From: Scleroderma bovista
Taxonomy: Eukaryota; Basidiomycota; Agaricomycetes; Boletales; Sclerodermataceae
DNA: 64,000 bases
Assembly (NCBI GenBank): GCA_037178675.1
Contig: JAYMGJ010000247.1
Coordinates: 62,001-126,000, forward strand
Direction: 5' to 3'
Below, one piece after another: positions 1 through 10,958 of this stretch. Made by a program: the position numbers and the translations under genes. The first letter of the stretch is position 1, and every line of letters starts with the position of its first letter. The notes below the pieces were generated by a model, which worked only from the letters and a program-made list of their open reading frames with translations, ran no database searches and was not told the origin of the DNA.

Positions 1-211
1 GTGAGGGCAATGCACTGGGGATGGCCTGGGGCTGACGACCACTGAGGACCTTGGCGATTCGAAATCCACCTTATGTGGGTTTGGACTTACCTGTATATTC
101 CATGGACAACTTCTACATTGTTGATAAGCAGGAATAGACATGGATCGAGGAATGACAATGCTAGATATTTAACCCACCCAAATGATGGCACACTTCATGA
201 CGCTGCACTGA

Positions 212-1456
212 TCATAGTCTTTGATCTAATGGCACTGCACTACGCATACGGACCAAATGACATAGTGTTGCATTCACCGGGGTCGGGACTCCGTACTTTT
301 TTCCGAGTACAACCAAGTACCCGTTAAGATACTGGATTTCTGTCCGTCGACCATGCCTTATGTCGGAAAGGGTGGATGAAACATTTCCCTGACGTTTGGA
401 AGTGCGTATGACTTCCTCCATGAGACTCTCCGCCTCGAGCTCCGGTGGCATTCTGTCCAATGGTACCTGACTCTTGTCCGTGTTTGGAGCGAGGGAGTCC
501 AAGTAAGATTCGGTCTCATGTTCCAGTTGAGCACGAAATACATCAGATGCTTCTTTGCAGGTGTTCCGCAGGATACTTTTGGACCCACTGTCACGGAAGA
601 GCGCGCCATTCCGACACCCAAGTATAGCCGTGAGCGGGTTCACCGCGGCGTTGATCACGAGCTTTTTTCGCATGGCAACCTGTACATCTGCCATTGGACA
701 CCATTTCGTTCCTAATGTGTCAAGTGAACTCAGCGCAGCCACCGTCTCTCTCAAGCTGCGATACTGGACATGCGATGGGTTGCCGGGTTGTGCGATGTCG
801 TCGAGATCGAGCTGCCGCTCGTGGCTGGGTTTACTCTCCTCGACCAGGGAGGCTTCGAAGTCGCGTTTGCGGGGGTCGGGCACGATACCGAAGTCGACCG
901 TACCGTGCGCCGTGTGAACAACGTGATAATTGTCTTTGAACCAGGCTTGGTTCGTGTTAGACGCGAGAATAAAGTTTGGCCTCGTCTCAGGATTGCGGAA
1001 GACATGTTGCATGATCTCCTCGAAGATGCCCATGCCGTCCTGAAATAAGACGACCGTGCTGCTGGCATTTAGCCTCGGCAATAAATTCGAGAGCGCGTCA
1101 ACGGTCTCAGTGGGCCGCGTGGTGACGATAAGAGAGTCGATGGGGCGAGTGTGAATATCCTCCACGGGAGGTACGTAGTTGCGCGCCTGGCCTCTTGTAA
1201 GGTTGGGATTGAAAGTCATGCCCACGCCAGATATTTCGCCTTTTTCGACGACTTCGCATTGGAACCCACCACAGCTTTGGACGACACCGCGCGCCTCCAT
1301 GTACAATTCTCCTTTGCTGCGATTATGCGAAACCCATGCTTTTCTGTACGTCTTGTGGACGAGCGTGACTGATCGAGAGGCAGCCCGGAGATGGTAGGCA
1401 ATGAGCAAGCCTAAAGGGCTGAGGCCCAAGACGTAGAAACGCATAGGCTCTCTCAC
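212..1456 (-). CDS. Ketopantoate reductase-like protein (ApbA/PanE fold)
   Basis: An intronless 414-residue frame. The N terminus forms a Rossmann strand-turn-helix (residues about 6-30) for NADP(H) binding. The glycine-rich turn reads GLSPLG, so the usual second glycine is serine. The C-terminal helical domain contains the family signature KLVINAAVNPLTAIL (about residues 265-280), with the Lys and Asn expected at the active site of 2-dehydropantoate 2-reductases. An insert of about 40 residues around 200-240 makes it longer than bacterial PanE (about 300 residues) but usual for fungal homologues. Fungi also carry paralogues of this fold related to the mitochondrial translation factor Cbs2, so the substrate is uncertain. 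The second Met (MRFYVLG, 1444) is an equally good start. It is transcribed divergently from the aldo/keto reductase, with 251 bp between the start codons. Confidence 0.8.
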   Translation of the reverse strand: MREPMRFYVLGLSPLGLLIAYHLRAASRSVTLVHKTYRKAWVSHNRSKGELYMEARGVVQSCGGFQCEVVEKGEISGVGMTFNPNLTRGQARNYVPPVEDIHTRPIDSLIVTTRPTETVDALSNLLPRLNASSTVVLFQDGMGIFEEIMQHVFRNPETRPNFILASNTNQAWFKDNYHVVHTAHGTVDFGIVPDPRKRDFEASLVEESKPSHERQLDLDDIAQPGNPSHVQYRSLRETVAALSSLDTLGTKWCPMADVQVAMRKKLVINAAVNPLTAILGCRNGALFRDSGSKSILRNTCKEASDVFRAQLEHETESYLDSLAPNTDKSQVPLDRMPPELEAESLMEEVIRTSKRQGNVSSTLSDIRHGRRTEIQYLNGYLVVLGKKYGVPTPVNATLCHLVRMRSAVPLDQRL

Positions 1457-1707
1457 CCAGAGCGAGGCTTTCTAACGCTAAACACCCGGCAGTGAGCGTC
1501 GAATAAAAGGATTCCTTAGCTGAACGTACACTTGGTTTGAAAAGGCGTTGAAGACCGTAGTAAGCGAGTGGATCGGGCCGCTGAGAAAGAGTTACTCGAT
1601 TTGGAATGGCCACCTAGATAAGATCCTCGAACGCTTCTTGGACCGTGCACTATTTAAGTGGACTAGCATTCACACACATCCAATACCCGCTGAACTTTTC
1701 GTCCATC

Positions 1708-3239
1708 ATGTCGGTTGAGTTAAAGCGGACAGGGCAGAAGGTGGAACACCTTTTCCCAGCGCCTTGGTGATTTCTGATCTACTTTACTGGACAGATGCCA
1801 CGAGTTGGGTAGGTTTCTTTCTAGGCTTATCATTGCTGGTCTAACCATACTCATAGGTTTGGGTTGTGGAAGGCAAGTCTTCTTAGTCCTAGCTTCAGAT
1901 TGCTTACGAGACCAACTCGGCACGAATGCAGGTAACCAAGTCGAGCTGTGCAGAGGTGCGTCGTAGTAAAATGATCCAGTTCGAGTGCTTATCGGCCCCA
2001 ACTTAAGACTGTATATCAAGCGATCAAGGCTGGCTACCGCCTCTTAGATGGTGCTGGCGATTATGGTAATGAGAAAGAGGCAGGCGAGGGAGTCCGTCGC
2101 GCGTTGGCGGAAGGTATCGTCAAGCGTGAGGAGCTCTGTGAGTATCAGTCGAGTTGCTCCGATCTCGTCCGATCTTACTGAGATCGTGACAAGTCATCAC
2201 TTCCAAGGCAATCACCATCTCATAGACTGTAATGTACAAGACGCTTACTCCATTCTCGACAGCTATGGAGCACATTTCACGCTCACGATGACGTAGGTCT
2301 CATCTATTTGGATAGGTGAGTAATGCTGAGTACGGGACAGGTCAAGAAGATAACCCAAATGCAATTGGGCCTCTGGGGGATCGAGTATTTCGACCTATTC
2401 TTGATCCACTTCCCTATCTCTCTTCAATACGTCGACCCTAACCACCGCTACCCTCCAGAGTGGTGGGGCGACGACGGCAAGGTGCACTTGGGTAAGTCTG
2501 GAATTAAGAAGCCGGTGCTAGCTTGGCCTTAATGCCGCCCAGCGAAGGTACCCATGCACGAAACATGGAAGGCAATGGAGGAACTCGTTGATGATGGACT
2601 TGTAAGGAATATCGGTCTGAGGTACGCACGCAGCAGCCTATGGTGTCGACAAGTCACTCCATACTGCGACGCAGTAACTGTCAAGGGTCTCTCATCCTCG
2701 ACGTACTGCAATACGCCAAGTACGAGCCTCAAGTTCTCCAGATCGAGCTTCATCCTCTGTTGAGTCAGGAGCCTCTCGTCAATCTTTGCAATGTTCTGGG
2801 TATTGCTGTGACGGCCTACTCTTCCTTTGGACCACAGAGCTATGTTGAGCTTGGTATGGGCCAGGGTGCATCATCCCTCCTCCAGCACGATGTGGTTAGC
2901 GCCATAGCGTCGGCTCACGGCAAGAGTACGTAGCCCTCCAGTGCTTGTGGAAATGGCAGGGATTGATCGCAGCGATACAGCTACGGCGCAGGTCCTCCTG
3001 AGATGGGCCACTCAACGCGGAATAGCTGTGATACCCAAGAGCAATTCTGTAGACAGGCTTGTCTCCAACTTGCAGTGCGACAGCTTCGACTTGAAGGAAG
3101 AGGAGCTGGCGCAGATCAACGGTTTGAATATTAACCGTAGGGTGAGTACTTTGGACATGATTTCTTGTCGACACTTGACTGGCTTGTCCAGATGAATGAT
3201 CCGGGCGACATCGATCCTCGTATGGCTATCTTTGCGTGA
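1708..3239 (+). CDS. Aldo/keto reductase, xylose-reductase-like, about 12 exons
   Basis: Exons joined by eye give a full NAD(P)H-dependent aldo/keto reductase. It starts [11 protein letters not shown], then MPRVGFGLWK, then [22 protein letters not shown], which holds the catalytic Asp and Tyr. The catalytic Lys is in FITSK and the catalytic His in [10 protein letters not shown], so the tetrad is complete. Later exons supply [46 protein letters not shown] and the C-terminal [15 protein letters not shown]. The WGDDGKVHL insert and overall order match yeast-type D-xylose/aldose reductases (about 320 residues). Two introns appear to use GC-AG borders: 1873-1931 (donor gcaagt) and 2208-2262 (donor gcaatc). 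Short introns break the frame about every 100 nt, so only pieces are visible as open frames. Substrate specificity cannot be read from sequence. The gene looks intact. Confidence 0.85.
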
Positions 3240-3381
3240 GGGTACATATTTGTAACACGATGACTAGGAGTACAATGGATTGCACAGCCACCAGATGTGC
3301 GCAGTTGGCGCAGTATGTCGGAGTTTGAAATGCACGGCTAGATATATGTCCAGTACTCTTTCCTCGTCGACAGCATCGACC

Positions 3382-5776
3382 ATGGCCCCCGCACAGTTCA
3401 AGCTAGCCAAGCGGGGCAATCCGACCCGTCGTATTAACTTCAGCACGAGACCAGACTGGTCCACGCTGTCGGCCAAGATAGCGACCTTGTTCAGCATTCC
3501 AAACGACAATGTTGCAGTCTCTTACATAGACGCCGATGGGGACGAAATCACGCTCAGCTCAGACGAGGAGTTACGCGACTACTACAAGACTATCACCCCC
3601 TTCCCCATTCCTACTATCAAGTTTACTGTGCTTGATCTTCGGTTTCAGGCATTCAGTCAGATCCCTGTTGATTCTGAACTTCCCCAAGGCACAGCATCGC
3701 AACCTTCTCCCTTCCGCAACACTTTTGGGGGCCCTGAAACGTTCCCTCTGGTCTTCGAGGTGGATGATGAATGGCAGAATCTTCCTGTGAATTTGGGGAG
3801 CCTTTTCCTCCCCAAGGACAACCCAGACAGCCCTCATGCGTTTGTCGAGCTGCTCGAGAGTGAAATCAGCCAGTCCAGAAACTCCCCAGAGCCTCATCTT
3901 GGAGATGGAGATACTCTTCGCTCTCGTTCGCCTGCCCCAGAACCCTTGCACAACACTCTGGAGAAGGGCAAAGAGAGAGCTTACGAAGACCTGCATGCCA
4001 GGGTGGATGATATCGACGACGACGACGACACCTCCACCGGATCTATTATTGGAAACGAGGCTCCACACAAGCCTCCCGTGCACGTCTTTGACGTGAGCGA
4101 TACGGACTTATTTGGACGGAGTACCAAGTCGTTTGCTCGAAGTGGAGCAGCCACGCCCGCACAGGCTCAGAGCACTCCTGTGTTGTCTGAACAGACGTTG
4201 AAGGATGTTGCTCCAACTCTGACCGAGCGTGTCTCCCCCTGGGTTGATGATCCCCCCCTTCCCAATATCGATCCAAACGCTACTGCGCCTTCCCTGACCC
4301 ATGACGTCGCGGCAGTGCTCACTACCTTTTCTAATGTTGTCGCCTCCCATCCAGAGCTATTGGAAGGCATTCGCCAAATTGTATCCAACACTACAAGCGG
4401 CACGTACTGGGCAGCTCATCGTGAGGCCCTATCCAGGGCCGCAGGAAATATCCAAAGGACCGCTACAGCGGAAGCGGGCAGGACAATCGAGGAAATAAGA
4501 CGTACTGCAGAAGAGGAAGCTGGAGCGAGAGTTGCAGAGGCTTTGGGAAGAGTATTCCGCACCTTCTCGCACGACCAGGGCAATCGTGATGCGATCACTG
4601 GTGACACCAACACTGCCCGAATGCCGAACTCTGACGAGCAACCGCATATGCAGTCGCCAGATTCTACTGTACCACCGCCTCACTCCCTACACAGTCACCG
4701 CGGGGAGCGCCGTTCTTCGTGGTTCAATTTCGCACATCATCACCACCGCCCTGCTCCATTTTGGGCTGCTTACCCGCCACCGCCACCGCCGCCACCGCCC
4801 CCGCCCCCGCCCCCGCTTCCGCCTGTACCTAGGAGCTGGCCTCGTCCTCCGTCCCATCGTTTCTGGGGTCGTAGCGGCGTTGACTTCAATGAACCAGCAC
4901 CCGAAGCAAGAGCACCTGCGGCGGAAACGTATTCCCATGGTAGCGGCATGGCAGGGGTCGTTCGCGTAGCATCTACCCCTGTCAATGAAAACATTGCCCC
5001 AGAGGAACTCCGCGCGAATTTGGAAAGGGCGAAGGCGGAATACAAGCTCAGCAAGGAGAGGTATCGCAAGGCCAAGACAATTAGGAAGATGTCGGAGCAC
5101 AGACACAGGGACAGACGTGAAACTTCTGTGGAGAGGTAGGTCGATTATGTTGCGTTCGCATGCATTTGATCCCAACGACTTCTGTAGCCCAGATATCTCT
5201 AGACAGGTTTCTGATGGCCCAGCAGCGGCCGGGCCAGGTGCAAGTTCAAACAACATGAGAGCATCGAACATCAATATGTCCCCTCTTCCCGTTCCGGAGC
5301 CTGTATCCACAACTATTGACGTGCGTGTTGCGAGTCCCGTACTCCCAGAGCCCGTTTCTGCGGGGGACGTCCACATCGTCAGTAACGCCCGTGGCCCATA
5401 TCCGCAACTCGAAATGTTCGAAGTGCCGAGGCGTGGCCATACTATCTCACGCACTGGGCATCGTCACACTCACAGTGAAGCAAGAATTCGAGCGCTTCAC
5501 AGAATCATGAGGAAATTATCTGATGTTAGTTGTTCAACTTTTTCTACCGCAATCCATATTGAATATTCTTATCTATTGCAGATGGGCTTTACTGAGGGAT
5601 CTCATCCTAATCTTTACCAGAAAGTGATGAACCAGCTGACCACTACGCCTCCGACTGGCAAAGATGTCGAGGATGATATTGTTACCAACCTGATCGAGGA
5701 GCTGATTCCCAGTACCTCGAATCCACCCCACGCCGGTCCTTCTAGGGATGGTGGTATTCCTGGCTCCTGGCACTGA
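3382..5776 (+). CDS. PB1-domain protein with UBA-like C terminus
   Basis: The chosen start is MAPAQFKLAKRGNPTRR at 3382, because the PB1 domain begins within the next residues. An upstream in-frame Met at 3280 lacks support. The PB1 domain (about residues 1-85) has the basic N-terminal cluster and the acidic OPCA-type stretch DADGDEITLSSDEELRDYY. A long disordered Ser/Pro/Glu-rich middle follows, then a helical block (VLTTFSNVVASHPELLEGIRQIV), an Ala/Glu-rich helix, a proline run (about residue 470) and a short coiled coil (LRANLERAKAEYKLSKERYRKA). The intron at about 5137-5187 joins to a tail ending in a UBA-like motif, MGFTEGSHPNLYQKVMNQL. The last intron (5525-5581) is 57 nt and has no in-frame stop. 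PB1 at one end and UBA at the other recalls the selective-autophagy receptors p62 and NBR1, but no ZZ finger or FW domain is visible, so the role is inferred only. Confidence 0.7.
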
Positions 5777-7053
5777 TATTGTTTGACGAGCTTGTTCTAC
5801 AAAGGAGAAATTTGCGCCGAAATGGTGGTATCTGTTGTCTGAATCTATGTACTCGTTGAGGTTACCGTTTGTAAATTTGTGTATGTTTTAGTTGGCGAAT
5901 GTTGTATGTAGCGCTTTATTTATTGAGAAGTCAGCTTGAACAGAATACTCTTTTGCAAATAACGCGTCCTCGGTGAAACGGATCGACTGTCCGGACTGCC
6001 GAACAAGACCAACATTAGCGCGCCAGACTTACTTTGCTCAAGACAGAGGGGCGATCTCCGAGTAAAACTGTCGAGGAGGGACCAAATCAAAAAAGTCATA
6101 TAATAATGATATGTCGGGGAACGGTGACAAGCGACGTCACATTGCTTTCCGGGCTTACCCAGCGAATTTGAGACCACAAAGCAAGAAAACACTCGACCAT
6201 AATCCGAGCCAATACTCATGGCCACTTGCAGGAGCCATGCGTGTGTGGATCTGTGTATAGGGGCACGAATACGTTGTTCTATTTTTTTTTTGGCGGTGAG
6301 TTTCGCATTGAGTAACATGCTAACTCTCCGCTATGTTGTTGGCCGAAGTCAAAGACCTTGCTTTGTCCTGCACGCACAAAGCCGCCAGACAGCTTGATGG
6401 GCCTTGCTTGATGCACACCGGAAGTGCAAGCTCCAGGGGATGTGCCGGTTTGCGTCTGCCGCTGCCATCGTCCTGGGAAGTTGCAGACACCTTTTTTGCC
6501 TTTCAACGCTAGCTTCTCACTATTCACGGGCGAGCAAAGCTGTGATACTGACCTGTATATGGTCCAAGGGATGACCAAAGCAACCATGGCATCTTGCGGA
6601 GCTGGGGGGACAAAATCCCTTTATGAAATACCCAGTGGCATAGCCTGAGGCTTTCTTGCGTCTTTATTCCTCGCCCTATGGTGGACGTTACAAGGTGGGT
6701 CCTTTAGGTCATTTATTATCACCTGACTAGTTTAAAAGGACTCAACGGTGGTTTCCCAGCGACAAATAAAGGGCGCCCACAGGGACAAACAACACGCTTT
6801 GGCAAAGCAAAACAGGCTGCTGCCCTGGCACATATCGACTGCCAATGACCACAGAAAATACAACAGGTGCCACTAGACCAGCTGGACGGTATAAAACGGC
6901 GCAAAGCGCACTCTTTCACCCGCCATCTGTCTTCCAACAACACCTATCCTGCCGCTCCCCACCTCTTTCCTCACCAACTCTGTGTCTTTGATAGGTAGAT
7001 AATGTTCTTTGTCATGTCATAAGCTTGTCAATGACGACAACTTACCAGTGAGG
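5777..7053. other. Long intergenic region and 5' leader
   Basis: No gene could be supported here. Short open frames occur at 6279-6648 on both strands, but they show no family resemblance or codon coherence. The right end carries the promoter of the F-box gene. Confidence 0.5.
6842..6896 (+). promoter_or_regulatory. CCAAT and TATA boxes of the F-box gene
   Basis: A CCAAT pentamer lies at 6842-6846 and a TATAAAA box at 6890-6896, about 160 bp before the likely ATG at 7054. Spacing predicts transcription starting near 6920-6930. This is inferred from consensus matches only. Confidence 0.5.
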
Positions 7054-8754
7054 ATGGATCCAGGACCCATGAACCCCCCTGCGCTACCCCGTGCTCCGGT
7101 TTCCGCTCCTCTTGGTCTACCGTTGCCCGGAACGCCGCAGTATGCCATGCTGCAAGTCCAAGTCCAAAGAGAAATGCTTGCAGTGTGTCCCGAGCCAACA
7201 CATGAAACTAAAAGCATCCTTAGCATCCCGACCCACGCAGCCCCAATAGATTTGGCGCAGGAGATTAGCATCGGAGAAGCACTAATGAAGAACCTGGGTC
7301 CTCGCGTCGACCCATCAGTTATCCAGCGCACCGTCCGCCTCAAATTCTTGAAGGTTTGGATATTCTGGCGCTCCTTTCGCCTCCACGATCTCCCCCAAGA
7401 AATCATTACCAACATTTTCCGCCTAGTGGTCTGGTCGACTGGCCATCCCATCGAAGGCGTGAGGCAGCGCCTGTGGCTGACTTGGGTGTGCCGATCGTGG
7501 CGTACACTTGCTATCGGTGACGCTACTCTTTGGAATGCCATCTGGTTCCGTGATCCTCCACCTTATGAACGGTCGCTGGAGTGGTTCAGGCGTGCAGGGT
7601 CTGCCCGTATAGACATCCGCTTAAATGAACGGGATCCACAATGGGGTCAAAACGAGGACCAGCACAAATTCACTGCCGAGCAGATGTCTGATCTACTTGA
7701 CAAGCTCTTTGACAAACTCCCGCAGATCCGGATGCTCGTAGTCATCGTCGATAACTGGCCACCTGCCATTACTGTCCTTCGCAAACTCCAAGCAGCAGGG
7801 AACTCAGGCACACCCATTAACATCGAACGCATCGAAATCCACCGTGTAGGAAAACCGTATGTCTGGCTTGGTCCCGGCTTTGAAAACGATGGTCATCGTG
7901 ATCCTCCCATCTTAAATGGTGGTCAGACACGATTATTGAATCATCTTTGTCTGGCTGGCGTCCACATTGACTGGAACGATACCCCACTTCGGAATCTCAC
8001 AGTTCTCGACCTTCGTTGTATGCCCATGGAGGCTGTCCCCACCCTTGCACGTTTTAGAGAAATTCTCCTGGAGTGCCCAATGCTAAATAGACTTGCGTTG
8101 GACGGTTCTGGCCCACAACCTATCGAGAAACCTGTTGATCACGTACCCATTGATCTCGTGCATCTCAAGGCCCTGATTTTGGGATCCTTCAGCCTCCCTT
8201 ACGCGTGTTTCGTCGTTTCGCAGTTCAATGCGCCACATTTACTGGATCTTACGTTGATGGCGCTCAACAACGATGACTACGTCCCCCTCATTAGACTACT
8301 TACACCAAAATTCAAGGCAGTGCGGTTGTTAACGCTGTACAGCGTACAAGTGGAGATAACACCACAGGGGAGAATAGAGGTGATGCGATGGTTCCAGTCA
8401 ATGCCCGACTTGGCATATGCTCGGATCGCACAACTTAGACCGAACATATTGAAGTTGCTGTGCGAAGATCCTGCGAGATACCGCAGTGTTTTGGGGACTG
8501 ATACTCACTCGGGTCACATTTTGTGTCCGAAGCTGAAGACACTGGAGATCCAGGCACTACCATATCAGGTCATCGTGGACTTTTGTCGACGGAGGAGAAT
8601 CATGGGCGTACCCATTACTAAAATATATTTGAATTCGCCCTGGTCAAGTTCGCTGGACAGGAATGCGGTGAGGGCTCTTCACAGTGTAGCTCCTGTGTAT
8701 GTCGCTCCTGTGGGCACTAATACGATGGAGGAGAATGAGTTACTGGACCGGTGA
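7054..8754 (+). CDS. F-box protein, basidiomycete type
   Basis: A single-exon frame of about 566 residues from MDPGPMNPPALPRAP at 7054. An upstream ATG at 7009 in the same frame would add 15 residues. The F-box-like segment is at about residues 105-160: HDLPQEIITNIFRLVV, then WLTWVCRSWRTLAIGDATLWNAIWF. It shows the LP-x-E start, the VCRxWR core and the terminal LW that bind Skp1 in SCF ubiquitin ligases. Downstream are irregular leucine-rich segments (LTVLDLRCMP, LKALILGSF, LLDLTLMAL) that would form the substrate-recognition part. Agaricomycetes carry very large expanded families of such proteins with unknown substrates. No damage is seen. Confidence 0.8.
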   Translation: MDPGPMNPPALPRAPVSAPLGLPLPGTPQYAMLQVQVQREMLAVCPEPTHETKSILSIPTHAAPIDLAQEISIGEALMKNLGPRVDPSVIQRTVRLKFLKVWIFWRSFRLHDLPQEIITNIFRLVVWSTGHPIEGVRQRLWLTWVCRSWRTLAIGDATLWNAIWFRDPPPYERSLEWFRRAGSARIDIRLNERDPQWGQNEDQHKFTAEQMSDLLDKLFDKLPQIRMLVVIVDNWPPAITVLRKLQAAGNSGTPINIERIEIHRVGKPYVWLGPGFENDGHRDPPILNGGQTRLLNHLCLAGVHIDWNDTPLRNLTVLDLRCMPMEAVPTLARFREILLECPMLNRLALDGSGPQPIEKPVDHVPIDLVHLKALILGSFSLPYACFVVSQFNAPHLLDLTLMALNNDDYVPLIRLLTPKFKAVRLLTLYSVQVEITPQGRIEVMRWFQSMPDLAYARIAQLRPNILKLLCEDPARYRSVLGTDTHSGHILCPKLKTLEIQALPYQVIVDFCRRRRIMGVPITKIYLNSPWSSSLDRNAVRALHSVAPVYVAPVGTNTMEENELLDR

Positions 8755-8928
8755 AGTACGATAGTAGTATTGGGATATATGTGCGATCTAATGTGATGTG
8801 GATTCAATATACTAGGAAACCAACAGCGACTTACTGTAATAAGATCGATGGTGATAGCGTTACCACCAACCTACTAAACGTTACTACGAGGAGAAAGCTT
8901 GAGTCATGTGACAACGTGTCATGTTAGT

Positions 8929-8934
8929 CACGTG
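8929..8934. promoter_or_regulatory. CACGTG E-box upstream of the orphan homeobox gene
   Basis: A CACGTG palindrome in the context gtCACGTGgg lies 91 bp before the ATG of the homeodomain gene at 9025. This is the core bound by Cbf1/bHLH factors in fungi. Function here is not shown. Confidence 0.35.
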
Positions 8935-9024
8935 GGCGCGACGCGTTCGATAGCAAACATATGGCTGCACTAGTTCATTAACATTGTCGAAAGCAACTTT
9001 CCCTTCCTGTCTGTTGTATCACAT

Positions 9025-9928
9025 ATGTCCCCCCTCGAGTCCACGGCCTCGTCGACAGCGGAGACAGTCGACTGCTCACCCTCATCTCATACTGGTGCAG
9101 CCGCAGCCGAGGGGTCAAATGTACTACCTCCCACTGCCAGACGGCGGAACAATCCTGCGCAGTTAAAAGGCCTACAAGAATTGTTTCAAATAACTCCACA
9201 CCCATCACGCGAACAGCGACAACACCTGGCGGAGGATCTGGGACTGTATGTTGCAAGCAAAGCTTGCCGAATCTTTCTAACTATCACCCAGGGAACTCAA
9301 GTCCGTTACCAACTGGTTCCAAAACAGACGTCAGACAGCTAGAAGGAAACTTCGTACCGTCAAAGAAAATACCACGTTGAATCATCGAGCGGCGCGATCA
9401 AGTCCAGGGCGTAGCCGCCATTCTCGTCAAGCAACTTCGAATACCCAACTTCTGCGTGCCGTCTCCCTCGACAAGATAGCTGAACTATCGGAACGTCCAA
9501 CCCAGACCTGCACTACTGTACCCAGGATGCCCTTTACTCCGAGTACCCCTAACGTACGAAGACGACCTTGTACATCTCTTGGTACCACAGATCTATGGAA
9601 ATACATGCCATCATCCCCACCCCTCCCCCAGTCATCCCCCGCACGAGAAAAGGCACGTCTCTTGGCTCTCCCAGTACAAGCCAAGACATTTCGTTCTTTG
9701 GAGTGGGCATGTCTAAATGCTAGGAGGGGTAATAGGATTGATGATCGCGAGGACTTGTCATCACCCGACACAGACGGGGGGTCGGTGTTCGATGGTTCCG
9801 TACACACCGATAGCAAAGAGTCATCTTTGCTGGAAGAAGACGATTCGGCTATTGGGCTCAATCCGCGTGCTCGCTCGGAGGATGTAGAGGCTGCAATAAT
9901 TCTCCTCGGAATCAAAGCACGTTCTTAA
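9025..9928 (+). CDS. Orphan homeodomain transcription factor
   Basis: Two exons (9025-9245 and 9292-9928, intron 46 nt) encode 285 residues. The homeodomain spans about residues 38-95. An N-terminal arm ARRRNN is followed by helix 1 PAQLKGLQELF, helix 2 SREQRQHLAEDLGL and helix 3 ELKSVTNWFQNRRQTARRK, with W82, F83, N85 and R87 in recognition-helix positions. The intron falls just before helix 3. The spacing is that of typical 60-residue homeodomains, not the TALE type. The rest is Ser/Pro-rich and acidic (SSLLEEDDSAIG), as in activation regions. It is a non-mating-type homeodomain factor by structure. Related agaricomycete factors regulate fruiting, but this gene's target is unknown. It lies 37 kb from the HD mating pair. 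Confidence 0.85.
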
Positions 9929-10958
9929 TTTTATTTTTAATGTTAAACGGACACAGACATGACAACTGCTGTTGTACTTGCCTTCATTATTATCCATTGT
10001 TATTTGCCAAGTCTAGTTCGTTTCATCTTCATCCAACGTACCCAACGTACACACCCAACGCTCTCTTTCTCACCGTAGGTTCTGCATTGTCACAATTTGT
10101 TCGTTTGTAGCAAGTTTGTAAATGACGAAACTCAGTCTAGAATACCTATTCCAAAGCTGGTCTCCAAGTGATGAATGCAACTAAATACTCACGAGATCAG
10201 CACTGGTCATCAAGTAAATAGCTAATACATACTTTTGTTGGTCAACTGTCATTTCATCTTGAGATATGGCAAGCTGGTGGAATACGCTACTGGTCATCGT
10301 ATAATCGCATGATGGGGACTACAGGGCTATTATTAGCGTCTGATCTGTTCCAAAGGATGATGGGACGTCCAAAGATGTCTCGGCTACGCTAAAGGACCAT
10401 TGTAAAAGAAAGAGGCCTCGGGGTGGTCCATGCGTACAATAGGTGTCCTGAAGGACAGCTATTATCTCGGGTTCCAAGGTACGAGTCTCCAGATGGCAAC
10501 AGAACTCAGATCGCAGGCACTATTGCGTTAGTTATGTGACCAGTACGGAGACGGTCACTGCTCGCGTCGATACAGGTTGTAGTATACTAAAGTGCTGACC
10601 ATAGTCTAGGGTACTGGGAGGTTCATGAAGTCAGTTGTGGGTGAAAGGCGAAAGATATCGTGTGGATCTTCACTGTCATCATCTTTGCACTTAAAGAACG
10701 TAACGCAGGAAACCTTCATGCTTGTATAGACGTCTTCGCGACAGTGTGTTTGATATCGGTGATACTTTACATACCTCCAGTGGAGTCATCTATTTGTCCC
10801 AGGTGAGATGTTAACAAATATTAGGCTACATTTGCCGCAATGCAAGCTTGTGGGTACTAATTTGCAGACAACGCTAGGAGATGCAACAAGTGACCTATAT
10901 AAAATGCTGAACAATATCAAAACATTTAAATATCAAACCAAACCCGGTAGTCTGATGA
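9929..10958. other. Intergenic region, no gene seen
   Basis: About 1 kb between the homeobox gene and the 3' end of UTP17 on the opposite strand. It is AT-richer than its neighbours and has no coherent frame. The open frame at 10808-11089 overlaps the last exon of UTP17 and is judged spurious. Confidence 0.5.

Noticed and set aside
2161..2262. Aldo/keto reductase as a pseudogene lacking the catalytic Lys
   Set aside because: Reading the intron as ending at gacaag and the next as a GC-AG intron restores FITSK followed by LWSTFH, so the Lys is present.
4687..5454. Minus-strand 255-codon frame and poly-Gly frame
   Set aside because: Antisense of the Pro-rich coding region of the PB1 gene; composition explains the long open frame.
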